Positions 35,062 to 43,466 are shown, counted from the first letter of the stretch. The stretch is 64,000 bases of DNA from Demetria terragena DSM 11295 (GCF_000376825.1 NZ_AQXW01000004.1:496001-560000); one strand, 5' to 3'. The notes: generated from the sequence alone by a model not told the origin. Made by a program: numbers and translations.

Positions 35062-35471
35062 GAGAGCACCCGACCCGGCTGACTGACCCCCACGAGAACC
35101 CAAGACTCTGGCTGACGCTCATCAGCGGGCCGATGGGCGAGGTCGTAGACCGCCACACCGAGCCCTCGGCCGGCACTGGCCTCAACGCGCCATACGGTCT
35201 CGACGCCCTTCGCGTCGGCCACCAAGACCGCACCGCCACTGACCGATTCGTTGCTGCCGGGCTCACCGCGGTCTCGATCGCACACGCGGTCGGCCCCCAC
35301 TGACCGTCGCCAGCCGGGAGACTCCTCCCAGCAGCCCAGCACGGCTCGAATGACATACAGCCGACCGTCCCACACAAACATCGTCGGCTGCGGCTCACTG
35401 GCGGCTGCCTCACCCGTGACCGAATCGGCCTGCTGAACTCGCACCTCAATGTGCTCACGGCATCTGCGCAT
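35058..35471 (-). CDS. DUF6504 family protein, SOS-controlled
   Basis: A 137-residue protein with PTMFVWDGRLYVIRAVLGCWEES in the first third, the core of the DUF6504 family, whose members are found next to translesion polymerase genes. A second conserved part is VWRVEASAGRGLGVAVYDLAH. Function is unknown. Two ATGs are in frame: 35495 and 35471. I prefer 35471 because GGTGGGAG ends 5 nt before it and because 35495 lies inside the LexA box. It is the first gene of a two-gene operon with the HEPN gene. Confidence 0.78.
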   Translation of the reverse strand: MRRCREHIEVRVQQADSVTGEAAASEPQPTMFVWDGRLYVIRAVLGCWEESPGWRRSVGADRVCDRDRGEPGSNESVSGGAVLVADAKGVETVWRVEASAGRGLGVAVYDLAHRPADERQPESWVLVGVSQPGRVLS

Positions 35472-35494
35472 CAGATCTCCCACCTCGAACGACA

Positions 35495-35510
35495 TCGAAC
35501 AAATGTTCGA
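35495..35510. promoter_or_regulatory. SOS box (LexA operator)
   Basis: TCGAACAAATGTTCGA is a perfect match to the actinobacterial LexA consensus TCGAAC-N4-GTTCGA. It ends 24 nt upstream of the preferred DUF6504 start on the reverse strand and abuts the alternative ATG. DNA damage would be expected to induce the downstream pair. Confidence 0.9.
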
Positions 35511-35565
35511 TGTCGAGCACTCTAACGCTGCCCCCCGACAGGCCTCAACCCTGATGTCTTAAGCG

Positions 35566-36441
35566 TCAGTCTTGAAGTCGGGCGAAGACCTCCAACGTCG
35601 CCGTCGACCGGTTCATCGTGATGAAGTGAATGCCTGGCGCGCCTTCACTCAACAATCGGCGGCCGTGCTCGGTGGCAATACGAATTCCTTCGCGACGCAC
35701 CGCGTTCGGGTCATCCTTGACCGCCTCGAGACGGTCAAGGACCTCCTGCGCCAGAGGCTGCCCGTTGAGGTCAGCCATGCGCTGCAGTTGGCCATACCGG
35801 GTGACGGGCATGAGGCCCGGCACGATCGGCATCGAGCACCCGCGAGCATCGACCAGGTCGCGCAATCGGAGATAACTGTCCACGTCCGTCACCATCTGCG
35901 TAATGGCGAAAGCTGCACCTGCTTGCGCCTTGCGCACCAGCGCGTCGGCGTCGCCCTCCAATGAGTGGGATTCGGGATGCTTGTCCGGGAAGGCTGCAAC
36001 ACCGATATCGAATGTCCCCAGCGAGGCGATCAACGTGACCAGGTCGTCCGCGTGGTCCAAGCCTTCGGGGTGCGCGACCCACGGCTGCCCCAGGCCTCCG
36101 GAGGGGTCACCGCGCAGCGCCAAGATGTTGCGCACGCCGACAGCCGAGAACTCCCCCACGATCTGTCGTAGTTCCGCAACCGAACTTCCGACGCAGGTCA
36201 GGTGGGCCAGCGGCAACAGCGTGGTCTCCTCGGCGATCCGTCCGGTGACGCGCACCGTTCGATCCCGGGTCGAGCCGCCTGCACCATAGGTGACCGAGAC
36301 GAAAGCTGGGCCAATCTGCTCGATTCGCCGGATTGACTCCCACAGCACCGCCTCGGACGCATCGTCCTTCGGCGGAAAGAATTCAAAGCTGAACGAGGGA
36401 TCGGAATGGTTGAGGAGGTCCGGGATGGATGTCGCAGCCAT
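35566..36441 (-). CDS. metF: 5,10-methylenetetrahydrofolate reductase
   Basis: A 291-residue FAD enzyme reducing methylene-THF to methyl-THF, the substrate of MetH. FSFEFFPPKDD is at about 17-27, VSVTYGAGGSTRDRT at about 47-61, and ILALRGDPSGG at about 109-119, all standard. AFPDKHPES and AITQMVTDVDSY follow. TACGAT (36449-36454) ends 7 nt before ATG 36441 and there is no ribosome site, so it is likely leaderless. It is divergent from the prenyl synthase gene, an order shared with the M. tuberculosis Rv2172c-Rv2173 pair. Confidence 0.95.
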   Translation of the reverse strand: MAATSIPDLLNHSDPSFSFEFFPPKDDASEAVLWESIRRIEQIGPAFVSVTYGAGGSTRDRTVRVTGRIAEETTLLPLAHLTCVGSSVAELRQIVGEFSAVGVRNILALRGDPSGGLGQPWVAHPEGLDHADDLVTLIASLGTFDIGVAAFPDKHPESHSLEGDADALVRKAQAGAAFAITQMVTDVDSYLRLRDLVDARGCSMPIVPGLMPVTRYGQLQRMADLNGQPLAQEVLDRLEAVKDDPNAVRREGIRIATEHGRRLLSEGAPGIHFITMNRSTATLEVFARLQD

Positions 36442-36508
36442 GCCAGTGATCGTATGCGGGCGGTGAACACGTACGCTCGTGACCAGCCCTCGTACCAAAG
36501 GAACGATC

Positions 36509-37594
36509 GTGCGCAACCCCCTGGACGTTGACGATCTGCGCGCCCGCGTTCAGGCCGCGATCGACGAACAGCTGACCTGCCAGCGAACCGTGCTGGACCC
36601 GGTCGGCTCGGCCGCTGAGCCGTTGCTCGACGCGGCAACCGAGTTGCTCAGCGGCGGCAAGAGGCTGCGCGCCGCGTTCTTCTACTGGGCTTATCGCGCA
36701 GCCGGGGGCCAAGACAGCGACGAGTTGATCAAAGCCGCGACCTCGATGGAGATGTTCCAAGCGGCGGCGCTGATCCACGATGACGTTATGGACGACAGCG
36801 ACACGCGGCGCGGACAGCCTGCCGTCCACCGTCGACTGGCGCTGGAACACGACAAACAGGCGTGGATCGGCGATGCCGATCGGTTCGGCGCCGCCGGGGC
36901 GATTTTGGTCGGCGACCTGTGCCTGACCTGGACCGATGAGCTGTATGCCACCAGCGGACTTCCCGTCGCCGAGCTTGCGACCGGCCGCTCCACCTTCGAT
37001 GCCATGCGCAATCAACTCATGGCCGGGCAGTTCCTCGACGTCCTGGAAGCCGCCCTGGGCTGGGACGGTGCCAGCACGCAGGACCGCATTGACCGAGCGC
37101 GCCACGTGGCCCGGGTCAAGAGCGCCCGCTATACCGTCGAGCAGCCACTTCTCATCGGAGCGGCGTGCGCCCAGGCCGATTCCGCGCTTCTCGGCGCGCT
37201 GGGCACCTATGGCCTTGCGCTCGGCGAGGCCTTTCAACAGCGGGATGACCTTCTTGGCGTCTTTGGCGATCCCGACGCGACAGGCAAGCCCGCCGGAGAC
37301 GATCTTCAAGAAGGCAAGCGCACGGTGCTGATTGCGCACACTCTGGCCGGGCTAGACGCGCCAGACCGGGCGCGTTTCGAGTCGCTCCTCGGAGCCCCGG
37401 ACCTCGCCTACGAGGACGTCACCTGGATGCGCGACCGCATCCGGTCGACGGGAGCCGTGGACAGTGTCGAGAAACTCATTGCCGAACTTGCCGACAAGGC
37501 TCGCACCGCACTACATCACGCCCCGATCGCCGATAGCGCACCGCGTGCGGTGCTCGACGAACTCATCACCCTCGCAACGGACCGATCCGCCTGA
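36509..37594 (+). CDS. Polyprenyl (GGPP-type) diphosphate synthase
   Basis: A 361-residue trans-isoprenyl diphosphate synthase condensing IPP with allylic diphosphates. The first aspartate-rich motif is HDDVMDDSD (Asp91, Asp92, Asp95), and the second is QQRDDLLGVFGD (from Asp246), where the last Asp of the usual DDxxD is replaced by Gly. GGKRLRAAFF is the IPP-binding region. The residues before the first motif (MFQAAALIH) suggest a C15-C20 product, but this is not certain. AAAGGA 6 nt upstream supports GTG 36509. It matches IdsA2 by synteny. Confidence 0.92.
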   Translation: MRNPLDVDDLRARVQAAIDEQLTCQRTVLDPVGSAAEPLLDAATELLSGGKRLRAAFFYWAYRAAGGQDSDELIKAATSMEMFQAAALIHDDVMDDSDTRRGQPAVHRRLALEHDKQAWIGDADRFGAAGAILVGDLCLTWTDELYATSGLPVAELATGRSTFDAMRNQLMAGQFLDVLEAALGWDGASTQDRIDRARHVARVKSARYTVEQPLLIGAACAQADSALLGALGTYGLALGEAFQQRDDLLGVFGDPDATGKPAGDDLQEGKRTVLIAHTLAGLDAPDRARFESLLGAPDLAYEDVTWMRDRIRSTGAVDSVEKLIAELADKARTALHHAPIADSAPRAVLDELITLATDRSA

Positions 37595-37615
37595 GCGCGT
37601 ACGCCCGGCCGCTCG

Positions 37616-38002
37616 CTAGAACGCCAGCTCTTGCGCCCGTTTGCGGATCTCGGCCTTGCGACCGGCCTGCAACATATCGACCGGCGCACCCTCGATCGGC
37701 AAGGTCTCATCCGGAGTGAACAGCCAGGTCAGGATCTCTAGATCGGTGAAACCTGCGTCGGTCAGCACGGTGATCGTGCCCGGTATTGAGGGAAGAACCG
37801 AGCCTTCCTTCACGAATTTCGCCGGGACGGCAATCACCCGACGCTCCCCCACTCGGTGAGCCAGGAGGATCCGGTCATTCACGAGCCGACGCACCTCACG
37901 TAGCGGCATGTTGAGTTGTTCGGCCAGGTCAGGAATGGGAAGCCACTCCTGGACAAGGCGTTCCACGGCGAGGTCTTCGGGGGTCGGATTCTCGTTGCGC
38001 AC
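37616..38002 (-). CDS. Rv2175c-type DNA-binding protein
   Basis: A 128-residue protein with a winged-helix/HTH N-terminal half (WLPIPDLAEQLNMPLREVRRLVNDR, about 22-46) and a helical C-terminal half (TDLEILTWLF). In M. tuberculosis, the homologue Rv2175c binds DNA and is a substrate of the kinase PknL, encoded next to it. Here the PASTA kinase is 1.2 kb away, with a LysM gene between. GTG 38002 is the start; earlier codons add an Arg-rich stretch without family match. It overlaps no neighbour. Confidence 0.82.
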   Translation of the reverse strand: MRNENPTPEDLAVERLVQEWLPIPDLAEQLNMPLREVRRLVNDRILLAHRVGERRVIAVPAKFVKEGSVLPSIPGTITVLTDAGFTDLEILTWLFTPDETLPIEGAPVDMLQAGRKAEIRKRAQELAF

Positions 38003-38097
38003 CCGCCCAGCCTGCCAGAGGCAGGTCGGGTCACGCTCCGCGCGCCTCCTCGGCACCGCGCTTCGACCGCACTAGCGTGCAAGGCGCACCTTCGCCG

Positions 38098-38119
38098 CGC
38101 TGGACCGCGCGGACCAGCG
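38098..38119. promoter_or_regulatory. Imperfect 22-bp palindrome upstream of the LysM gene
   Basis: CGCTGG (38098-38103) and CCAGCG (38114-38119) flank ACCGCGCGGA, giving a palindrome broken only by an A/A pair. It lies 48 nt before the LysM start and about 96 nt from the Rv2175c-like gene start. An operator or a terminator-like stem are both possible. Confidence 0.35.
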
Positions 38120-38166
38120 GAGCCCGATGGCACCCACGGCGGCGTACGCAACCGGAAGGAACCCCT

Positions 38167-39168
38167 ATGGCTCCACTGGACTATTCCCCACCTGCAAATA
38201 CGCACCTGATGTCAGATCACCCTGCGGCGGTCCAATCGCAGTATGGCGCCAAGGACGGCCGGACCTGGCACGACTACACGGTTCGGCCTGGCGACAGCCT
38301 GGTAGCGATCGCGGCACGACATCAGACCACCGTCGCAAGCCTGGTCACGAAGAACAAGATCGCGGACCCACGCCACCTGACCACCGGCCGCACCATCAAA
38401 GTTCCCGGCGCAGCCCCCAAGCGCAGCACCGCACCGGCGACCCGACCTACGCAGCCGAAACGCGCGGCAGCCAAGGCTTCAGCACCCACTCGCTGGACAC
38501 GTACTCACCTAGTCCAGCCTGGTGAGACGGCATACAGCATTTCGGGCAAATTCAACACCACACCGCGCGCGCTGCTGAAGGCCAACCGGATCTCCGATCC
38601 TCGACTTCTCAAGCACGGCACCAAAATTCGAGTCCCGGCCAAGCCGAAACCCGCATCGAAACCCACGGCGAAATCGCCCACGTCAACCAAGAACAACACG
38701 TTCTTGGGGCGGACCTACCCAAACGAGGTCGTCGCGCAGGCTGCGCGCAATCGCGAGGCTCTTCGGCACGCCGAGGTCCCTTCCCGCAGCGCCACGCGCG
38801 CCCTGGTCACCCGCACTGCCCAGCAGTACGGCGTGAACCCCAAGTTGGCGCTCGCCATCGCATGGCAAGAGTCAGGGTGGAACCAGCGTGCGGTATCCGT
38901 TGCGAACGCGGTGGGCGTCATGCAGGTCATGCCACGCACCGGACCGTGGTGCGCGTCGCTGGTCGGTCGCGACCTTGACCTGATGGACCCCACGGACAAT
39001 GTGACGGCCGGAGTCGTGTTTCTTCGCTGGCTCACCGAGCACGCAGGCTCATCTGAGGACGCCATCGCGGGCTATTACCAAGGGCTCGGAAGCGTCGAGA
39101 AGAACGGGATGTTTCCTGACACCAAGGACTATGTCGCCAACGTCAAAGCGCACATGAAGCGCTTCTAG
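38167..39168 (+). CDS. LysM domain lytic transglycosylase-like protein
   Basis: A 333-residue protein with two LysM peptidoglycan-binding repeats (about 38-82, YTVRPGDSLVAIAARH; and about 117-160, HLVQPGETAYSISGKF). A Pro/Lys-rich linker and a C-terminal SLT domain (about 220-333) follow, with AIAWQESGWNQ carrying the catalytic Glu, GVMQVMPRTGPW and AGYYQGLGSV. It should bind and cut peptidoglycan. GGAAGGA upstream fixes ATG 38167. Oddly, the first 35 residues show no signal peptide or membrane helix, so the export route is unclear. Confidence 0.9.
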   Translation: MAPLDYSPPANTHLMSDHPAAVQSQYGAKDGRTWHDYTVRPGDSLVAIAARHQTTVASLVTKNKIADPRHLTTGRTIKVPGAAPKRSTAPATRPTQPKRAAAKASAPTRWTRTHLVQPGETAYSISGKFNTTPRALLKANRISDPRLLKHGTKIRVPAKPKPASKPTAKSPTSTKNNTFLGRTYPNEVVAQAARNREALRHAEVPSRSATRALVTRTAQQYGVNPKLALAIAWQESGWNQRAVSVANAVGVMQVMPRTGPWCASLVGRDLDLMDPTDNVTAGVVFLRWLTEHAGSSEDAIAGYYQGLGSVEKNGMFPDTKDYVANVKAHMKRF

Positions 39169-39199
39169 GGCACTCCGACCCTCGCCATGCCGGGCCTGA

Positions 39200-39213
39200 C
39201 CTGACCGGTCAGG
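39200..39213. promoter_or_regulatory. Perfect palindrome over the -35 region of the PASTA kinase gene
   Basis: CCTGACCGGTCAGG is an exact 14-bp palindrome. The kinase -10 box TAGACT is at 39228-39233, so the palindrome covers the -35 position. The absence of a loop argues against a terminator for the LysM gene. Confidence 0.55.
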
Positions 39214-39227
39214 GGCGGTTGGCTCCG

Positions 39228-39233
39228 TAGACT
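39228..39233 (+). promoter_or_regulatory. -10 box of leaderless PASTA kinase gene
   Basis: TAGACT ends 7 nt before GTG 39241; no Shine-Dalgarno site is present. Confidence 0.6.
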
Positions 39234-39240
39234 CACCTGC

Positions 39241-41139
39241 GTGTCCACGCCACCCCACGACTCCCTCGTCGACCAAACGGTCGACGGGCGCTATGTCGTG
39301 CGCGGCTACCTCGCCAAGGGCGGGATGGCCTCGGTCTACATCGCCATGGATACCCGCCTTGACCGCGAAGTAGCGCTCAAGGTGATGCGCACCGACCTGG
39401 CCGAGGACGATGAGTTCGTCGCCCGGTTCCGTCGTGAGGCCCGCGCCGCCGCCCGCCTCTCCCACCCCAACGTGGTCGGAGTCTTCGACCAGGGCCGCGA
39501 CGGTACGCGCGTCTTCCTCGCGATGGAACTGGTGCGCGGGCGCACCTTGCGGGAGCTCATCCGTACCGAAGGTGTTCTGACGCCACGCGCCGCGCTCGAC
39601 CTCCTCGATCAGGTGCTTCAAGCTCTTGGTGCTGCACACCGCGCGGACACCGTGCATCGCGACGTCAAGCCAGAAAACGTCCTGATCAGCCATGACGGCG
39701 CCGTGAAGGTTGCCGACTTCGGGCTGGCCAGAGCTCTCACGACTGACACGCTGACCACCAACCACGACATCTTGCTCGGCACCGCCGCCTATCTCGCACC
39801 AGAGCAAGTCGAGCACGGGCGCGCCGACAAGCGGTCCGACGTCTACTCCGCCACGTTGTTGCTGCACGAAATGCTGACGGGGCAGAAGGCGTTCTCCGGC
39901 GACAGTCCGATTCACGTTGCCTATCAACACGTCCACGGCGACGTGCCACGCCCGAGTGCGGTGCTGCCTGGCGTCCCGGCGGAACTAGACGTCTTGGTGG
40001 CCCTCGGGGCCGCAAAATCACCGGAGCAGCGCCCCGATGATGCTCTTGAGATGCTGCGACAGGTCCGCGCGACCCGCGCGCAGCTCAGCGGCGAAGACCT
40101 TGACCAACTCCCCGCTGGACTGGCTCCCCACAGCGCCGACGGCACCGATGGCCGTACGCAGGCAATCTCCGGCGTCTCGACGAACAACCTCCGGCACGGC
40201 CGCAAGAGTGCACCGCCTGCCGCGGCACCAGCAACGCCAGCGGCACGCCCGCGCCGAACCGGCGGCCGACGATTGGTCGGCGGCCTGGCCGCACTCGTCC
40301 TGGTCGTCGGCGGAGCCGGCTGGTGGTTTGGCCTCGGCCCCGGGAGCGCATCGACCATCCCCAACATTCAAGGTCAACCTCAAGGTAAGGCGATTGATGC
40401 GCTCGACCAAGCGGGTCTTTCCGCACAGGTCGATGAGGTCTTCTCCGAGTCAGTGCCCAAGGGCCGCGTGGTCGCGTCCTCGCCCAAGGCTGGTGCCGAT
40501 CAGCGCCGTTCGGACCCGGTCACCCTTCGGGTGTCTCGTGGTCCCGAGCGGCTCAGCGTTCCTAAGGTCGTAGGCGCGACCCAGGACAAGGCGACCACTC
40601 GCATTACCGATGCGCGGCTCGCGGTGGGCAAGGTCACGCAGGAGTTCAGCGAGACCGTGGCCAAGGGCGCGGTCATCTCATCGGACCCCGGTAGAGGTGA
40701 CGACCTCAAGCCAGGGGCAAAGGTCGATTTGGTCGTCAGCAAGGGTCGCGAACCGATCTCGATACCCGACGTCAGCAATCAATCGCAACAGGCTGCCGAA
40801 AGCACCCTCACTGAGCTCGGCCTCAAGGTGAAGATGGCCGAGCCGAAGCACCACGACTCAGTGCCCAAGGGCGACGTCATCTCCTCAGAGCCCAGCAACG
40901 GCACCGTTTTTCGGGGCGACACGGTCACGCTGACGATCTCCAAAGGCCCTGAGATGGTCAAGGTACCGAGCGTGATCAACAAGAACACCGCATCGGCCCG
41001 CAAGATCCTCGAAGGCGCAGGCTTCACCGTTGATGTGTCCCGGTTCCTCGGTGGCGTCCTGGACACCGTACGAGGTCAGACCCCAAGCCCAGGAACATCC
41101 GTGCGCAAGGGCACGAAGATCAAGATCACCGTGGTGTGA
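39241..41139 (+). CDS. Membrane Ser/Thr protein kinase with four PASTA domains
   Basis: A 632-residue PknB-type kinase. The kinase domain spans about 17-280: GKGGMASVY loop, Lys47 in VALKVM, HRDVKPEN (Asp141), DFG (Asp159) and the APEQ motif. A juxtamembrane Pro/Ala-rich region leads to one transmembrane helix (about 344-367). Four extracellular PASTA repeats follow, each ending in a V/L-R/V-V-S-K-G-type segment, and would sense muropeptides or lipid II. It lies next to LysM transglycosylase and Rv2175c-like genes, matching the PknL locus, though M. tuberculosis PknL itself lacks PASTA domains. Confidence 0.94.
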   Translation: MSTPPHDSLVDQTVDGRYVVRGYLAKGGMASVYIAMDTRLDREVALKVMRTDLAEDDEFVARFRREARAAARLSHPNVVGVFDQGRDGTRVFLAMELVRGRTLRELIRTEGVLTPRAALDLLDQVLQALGAAHRADTVHRDVKPENVLISHDGAVKVADFGLARALTTDTLTTNHDILLGTAAYLAPEQVEHGRADKRSDVYSATLLLHEMLTGQKAFSGDSPIHVAYQHVHGDVPRPSAVLPGVPAELDVLVALGAAKSPEQRPDDALEMLRQVRATRAQLSGEDLDQLPAGLAPHSADGTDGRTQAISGVSTNNLRHGRKSAPPAAAPATPAARPRRTGGRRLVGGLAALVLVVGGAGWWFGLGPGSASTIPNIQGQPQGKAIDALDQAGLSAQVDEVFSESVPKGRVVASSPKAGADQRRSDPVTLRVSRGPERLSVPKVVGATQDKATTRITDARLAVGKVTQEFSETVAKGAVISSDPGRGDDLKPGAKVDLVVSKGREPISIPDVSNQSQQAAESTLTELGLKVKMAEPKHHDSVPKGDVISSEPSNGTVFRGDTVTLTISKGPEMVKVPSVINKNTASARKILEGAGFTVDVSRFLGGVLDTVRGQTPSPGTSVRKGTKIKITVV

Positions 41140-41142
41140 CGG

Positions 41143-42519
41143 CTACCGAGCGCTGAGCATCTCCGCAACCAGGAACGACAACTCCAGGCTTTGCTGATGG
41201 TTGAGGCGAGGGTCGCAGGCCGACTCGTAACGGGTCGCAAGATCCGCGTCGAGAATCTTCTCTGAACCGCCGAGGCACTCGGTCACGTCGTTGCCGGTCA
41301 ACTCAACGTGAATGCCGCCAGGAATGGTGCCCAGCGAGCCATGGACCTCGAAGAAACCGCGGACCTCATCGACCACGTCGTCGAACTCGCGCGTCTTGTA
41401 ACCAGACGCCGACTCGAAGGTGTTGCCGTGCATCGGATCGCACACCCACACCGCCGGAGCGCCGCTCTCGGTGACCTTCTCGACCAGACGCGGCAACCGC
41501 TCCCGGATCTTCCCCGCACCCATGCGCGTGATGAAGGTCAGGCGTCCCGGCTCCCGCTCGGGGTCGACCTGGTCGATGATGCGCAAAATCTCGTCCGGGT
41601 CAGCGTCCGGCCCGACCTTGACACCAACCGGGTTCTTGATGCGCGAAACATAGTCGAGGTGCGCGCCGTCGAGCTGGCGGGTGCGCTCCCCCACCCACAC
41701 GAAGTGGCCGGACACGGCGTACGCATCGCCCGTGCGCGAGTCGATGCGCGTCAGGGGCTGTTCGTAGTCGAGCAACAACGCCTCGTGGCTGGAGAACAGT
41801 TCGACCGCGGACAGCGGAGTCGACTCGAAGTCGACGCCACATGCCGTCATGAACTTCATGGCGTTGTCGATATCCCGGGCCATGGACTCGTACCGCGCGT
41901 AGGCGGAGTTGGCGATAAAGCCACGATTCCACTCATGGACTCGGCGCAGATCCGCGAATCCACCGGTGGTGAAAGCTCGCACGAGATTCAGCGTCGATGC
42001 CGAGGTGTGGTACGCCCGGAGCAAGCGCTCCGGGTCGGGACGGCGCGCTTCAGGAGTGAAGGCGAAGTCGTTGACGATATCGCCACGGAAGGCCGGCAGC
42101 GTCACATCGCCGCGGGTCTCGGTGTTCTTGGACCGCGGCTTGGCGAACTGGCCCGCAATGCGGCCCACCTTGATGACCGGCGTGCTCGCCCCGTAGGTCA
42201 AGACGGCCGCCATCTGCAGCAGGGTCCGGATACGATCACGGATGTTGTCGGCGGTCGCAGACTCGAACATTTCCGCGCAGTCGCCGCCCTGCAGGAGGAA
42301 GGCTTCACCTCGCGCGGCGTCGGCCAGTCGCGACTTGAGAACATCGCATTCACCAGCGAAAACCAGCGGCGGCAGGGCCGCCAGTGTCTCGCGAACTCGT
42401 TCGACCGAACCATCCTGCGGCCACTCGGGCTGTTGCGCAGCAGGGAGATCAGGCCACTGCAACTGCGCGCCCGTGATGTCGCCAGAAGTGATGTCGTGGG
42501 AGGAAGCCGTCGTACTCAC
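41143..42519 (-). CDS. aroG: Class II 3-deoxy-7-phosphoheptulonate (DAHP) synthase
   Basis: A 458-residue enzyme that condenses phosphoenolpyruvate and erythrose 4-phosphate, the first step of the shikimate pathway. It matches the plant/mycobacterial class II family: GEAFLLQGGDCAE (metal Cys), YGASTPVIKVGRIAGQFAKPRS, WVGERTRQLDGAH, NPVGVKVGPD, and DPMHGNTFES near the end. Two GTG starts exist, 42525 and 42519. I prefer 42519 because TACCCT (42526-42531) ends 6 nt before it, a leaderless arrangement, and no ribosome site is visible. It is convergent with the kinase gene, 3 nt apart. Confidence 0.95.
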   Translation of the reverse strand: MSTTASSHDITSGDITGAQLQWPDLPAAQQPEWPQDGSVERVRETLAALPPLVFAGECDVLKSRLADAARGEAFLLQGGDCAEMFESATADNIRDRIRTLLQMAAVLTYGASTPVIKVGRIAGQFAKPRSKNTETRGDVTLPAFRGDIVNDFAFTPEARRPDPERLLRAYHTSASTLNLVRAFTTGGFADLRRVHEWNRGFIANSAYARYESMARDIDNAMKFMTACGVDFESTPLSAVELFSSHEALLLDYEQPLTRIDSRTGDAYAVSGHFVWVGERTRQLDGAHLDYVSRIKNPVGVKVGPDADPDEILRIIDQVDPEREPGRLTFITRMGAGKIRERLPRLVEKVTESGAPAVWVCDPMHGNTFESASGYKTREFDDVVDEVRGFFEVHGSLGTIPGGIHVELTGNDVTECLGGSEKILDADLATRYESACDPRLNHQQSLELSFLVAEMLSAR

Positions 42520-42525
42520 CCGCAC

Positions 42526-42531
42526 AGGGTA
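42526..42531 (-). promoter_or_regulatory. -10 box of leaderless aroG
   Basis: TACCCT on the reverse strand ends 6 nt before GTG 42519; it overlaps nothing else and no Shine-Dalgarno is present. Confidence 0.55.
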
Positions 42532-42614
42532 GTTGGCGCTCTACCGCCTCCTGACATCGCTCCCATGGCGTGGACACGGCATGGCCGGGCGGCAACCGCC
42601 CTGGGTGGAATCTT

Positions 42615-43466
42615 CTAAGACCCGCCCACAGAATTTCCCGAAGAATCTGGCCGATGATCTGGGTCGTCATCCGCGAACTCGGCGATGTCCGGGAGTTCGG
42701 CCCCCTCGTCCGCGGAGTTTCCTCGTCGGCCAATCTCGGTGAGGCTCTTCCCGAGCGCAGCCGCGCCCCCGCCGATCTCCTTGACCTTGCCGGTCAGCCG
42801 GTCTTTGACCGATGCCGCGTAGACATCGACGTACTCCTGCCCAGACAGCAACATCAGTTCGTACATCACCTCATCGGTGATGGACCGCAGCACGAACCGG
42901 TCGTTCTCCATGCCCTGGTAGCGAGAGAAATCCATGGGCTTTCCGATGCGGACGCCGACCCGCATGATGTTGGGGATGACCTGGCCTGTGGGTTGGGCCT
43001 TATCCGTGTCGATCATGGCCACCGGCAGCACGGGAACGCCGGCCTCTAGCGCCATGCGCGCCATGCCGGTCTTGCCCTTGTAGAGCCGGCCATCCGGCGA
43101 CCGGGTCCCCTCCGGATAGATCCCCAGGAGCTCCCCCTTGGCCAAGACGCGCAGCCCAGAATTGAGCGCCGCCTCACTGGCCTTGCCGCCAGAACGATCA
43201 ACCGGGATCTGCCCGATAGCGCGCATGAACATCGCTGTGGCGCGGCCTTTCACGCCCGTTCCGGTGAAATATTCGGCCTTGGCTGGAAAGGTGATCCGCC
43301 GATCCACGACGAGCGGCAGGAAGATCGAATCAGAGAAAGACAGATGATTGCTCGCCAGGAGCGCCCCGCCGGTTTCTGGCACATTCGTTTCGCCATCGAC
43401 CCATGGCTTGAAAAGCAAGTTGAGGATCGGGCCCAGGATGATCTTCTTCAGAACCCAGTAGAACAA
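42615..43466 (-). CDS. 1-acyl-sn-glycerol-3-phosphate acyltransferase (PlsC)
   Basis: A 283-residue membrane-bound LPLAT-family enzyme for phosphatidic acid synthesis. Catalytic NHLSFSD is at 40-46 and YPEGTRSPDG at about 117-126, both intact, unlike the ETT variant of the other LPLAT at 29 kb. An N-terminal hydrophobic helix anchors it. The C-terminal ~60 residues are acidic and low-complexity. I start at TTG 43466 because GGGAGG lies 5 nt upstream; the longer ATG-initiated frame has no ribosome site. It matches the Rv2182c position by synteny. Confidence 0.9.
   Translation of the reverse strand: MFYWVLKKIILGPILNLLFKPWVDGETNVPETGGALLASNHLSFSDSIFLPLVVDRRITFPAKAEYFTGTGVKGRATAMFMRAIGQIPVDRSGGKASEAALNSGLRVLAKGELLGIYPEGTRSPDGRLYKGKTGMARMALEAGVPVLPVAMIDTDKAQPTGQVIPNIMRVGVRIGKPMDFSRYQGMENDRFVLRSITDEVMYELMLLSGQEYVDVYAASVKDRLTGKVKEIGGGAAALGKSLTEIGRRGNSADEGAELPDIAEFADDDPDHRPDSSGNSVGGS

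Noticed and set aside
41308-42618. 436-residue forward frame opposite aroG
   Set aside because: Antisense shadow of the class II DAHP synthase, which has full family motifs.
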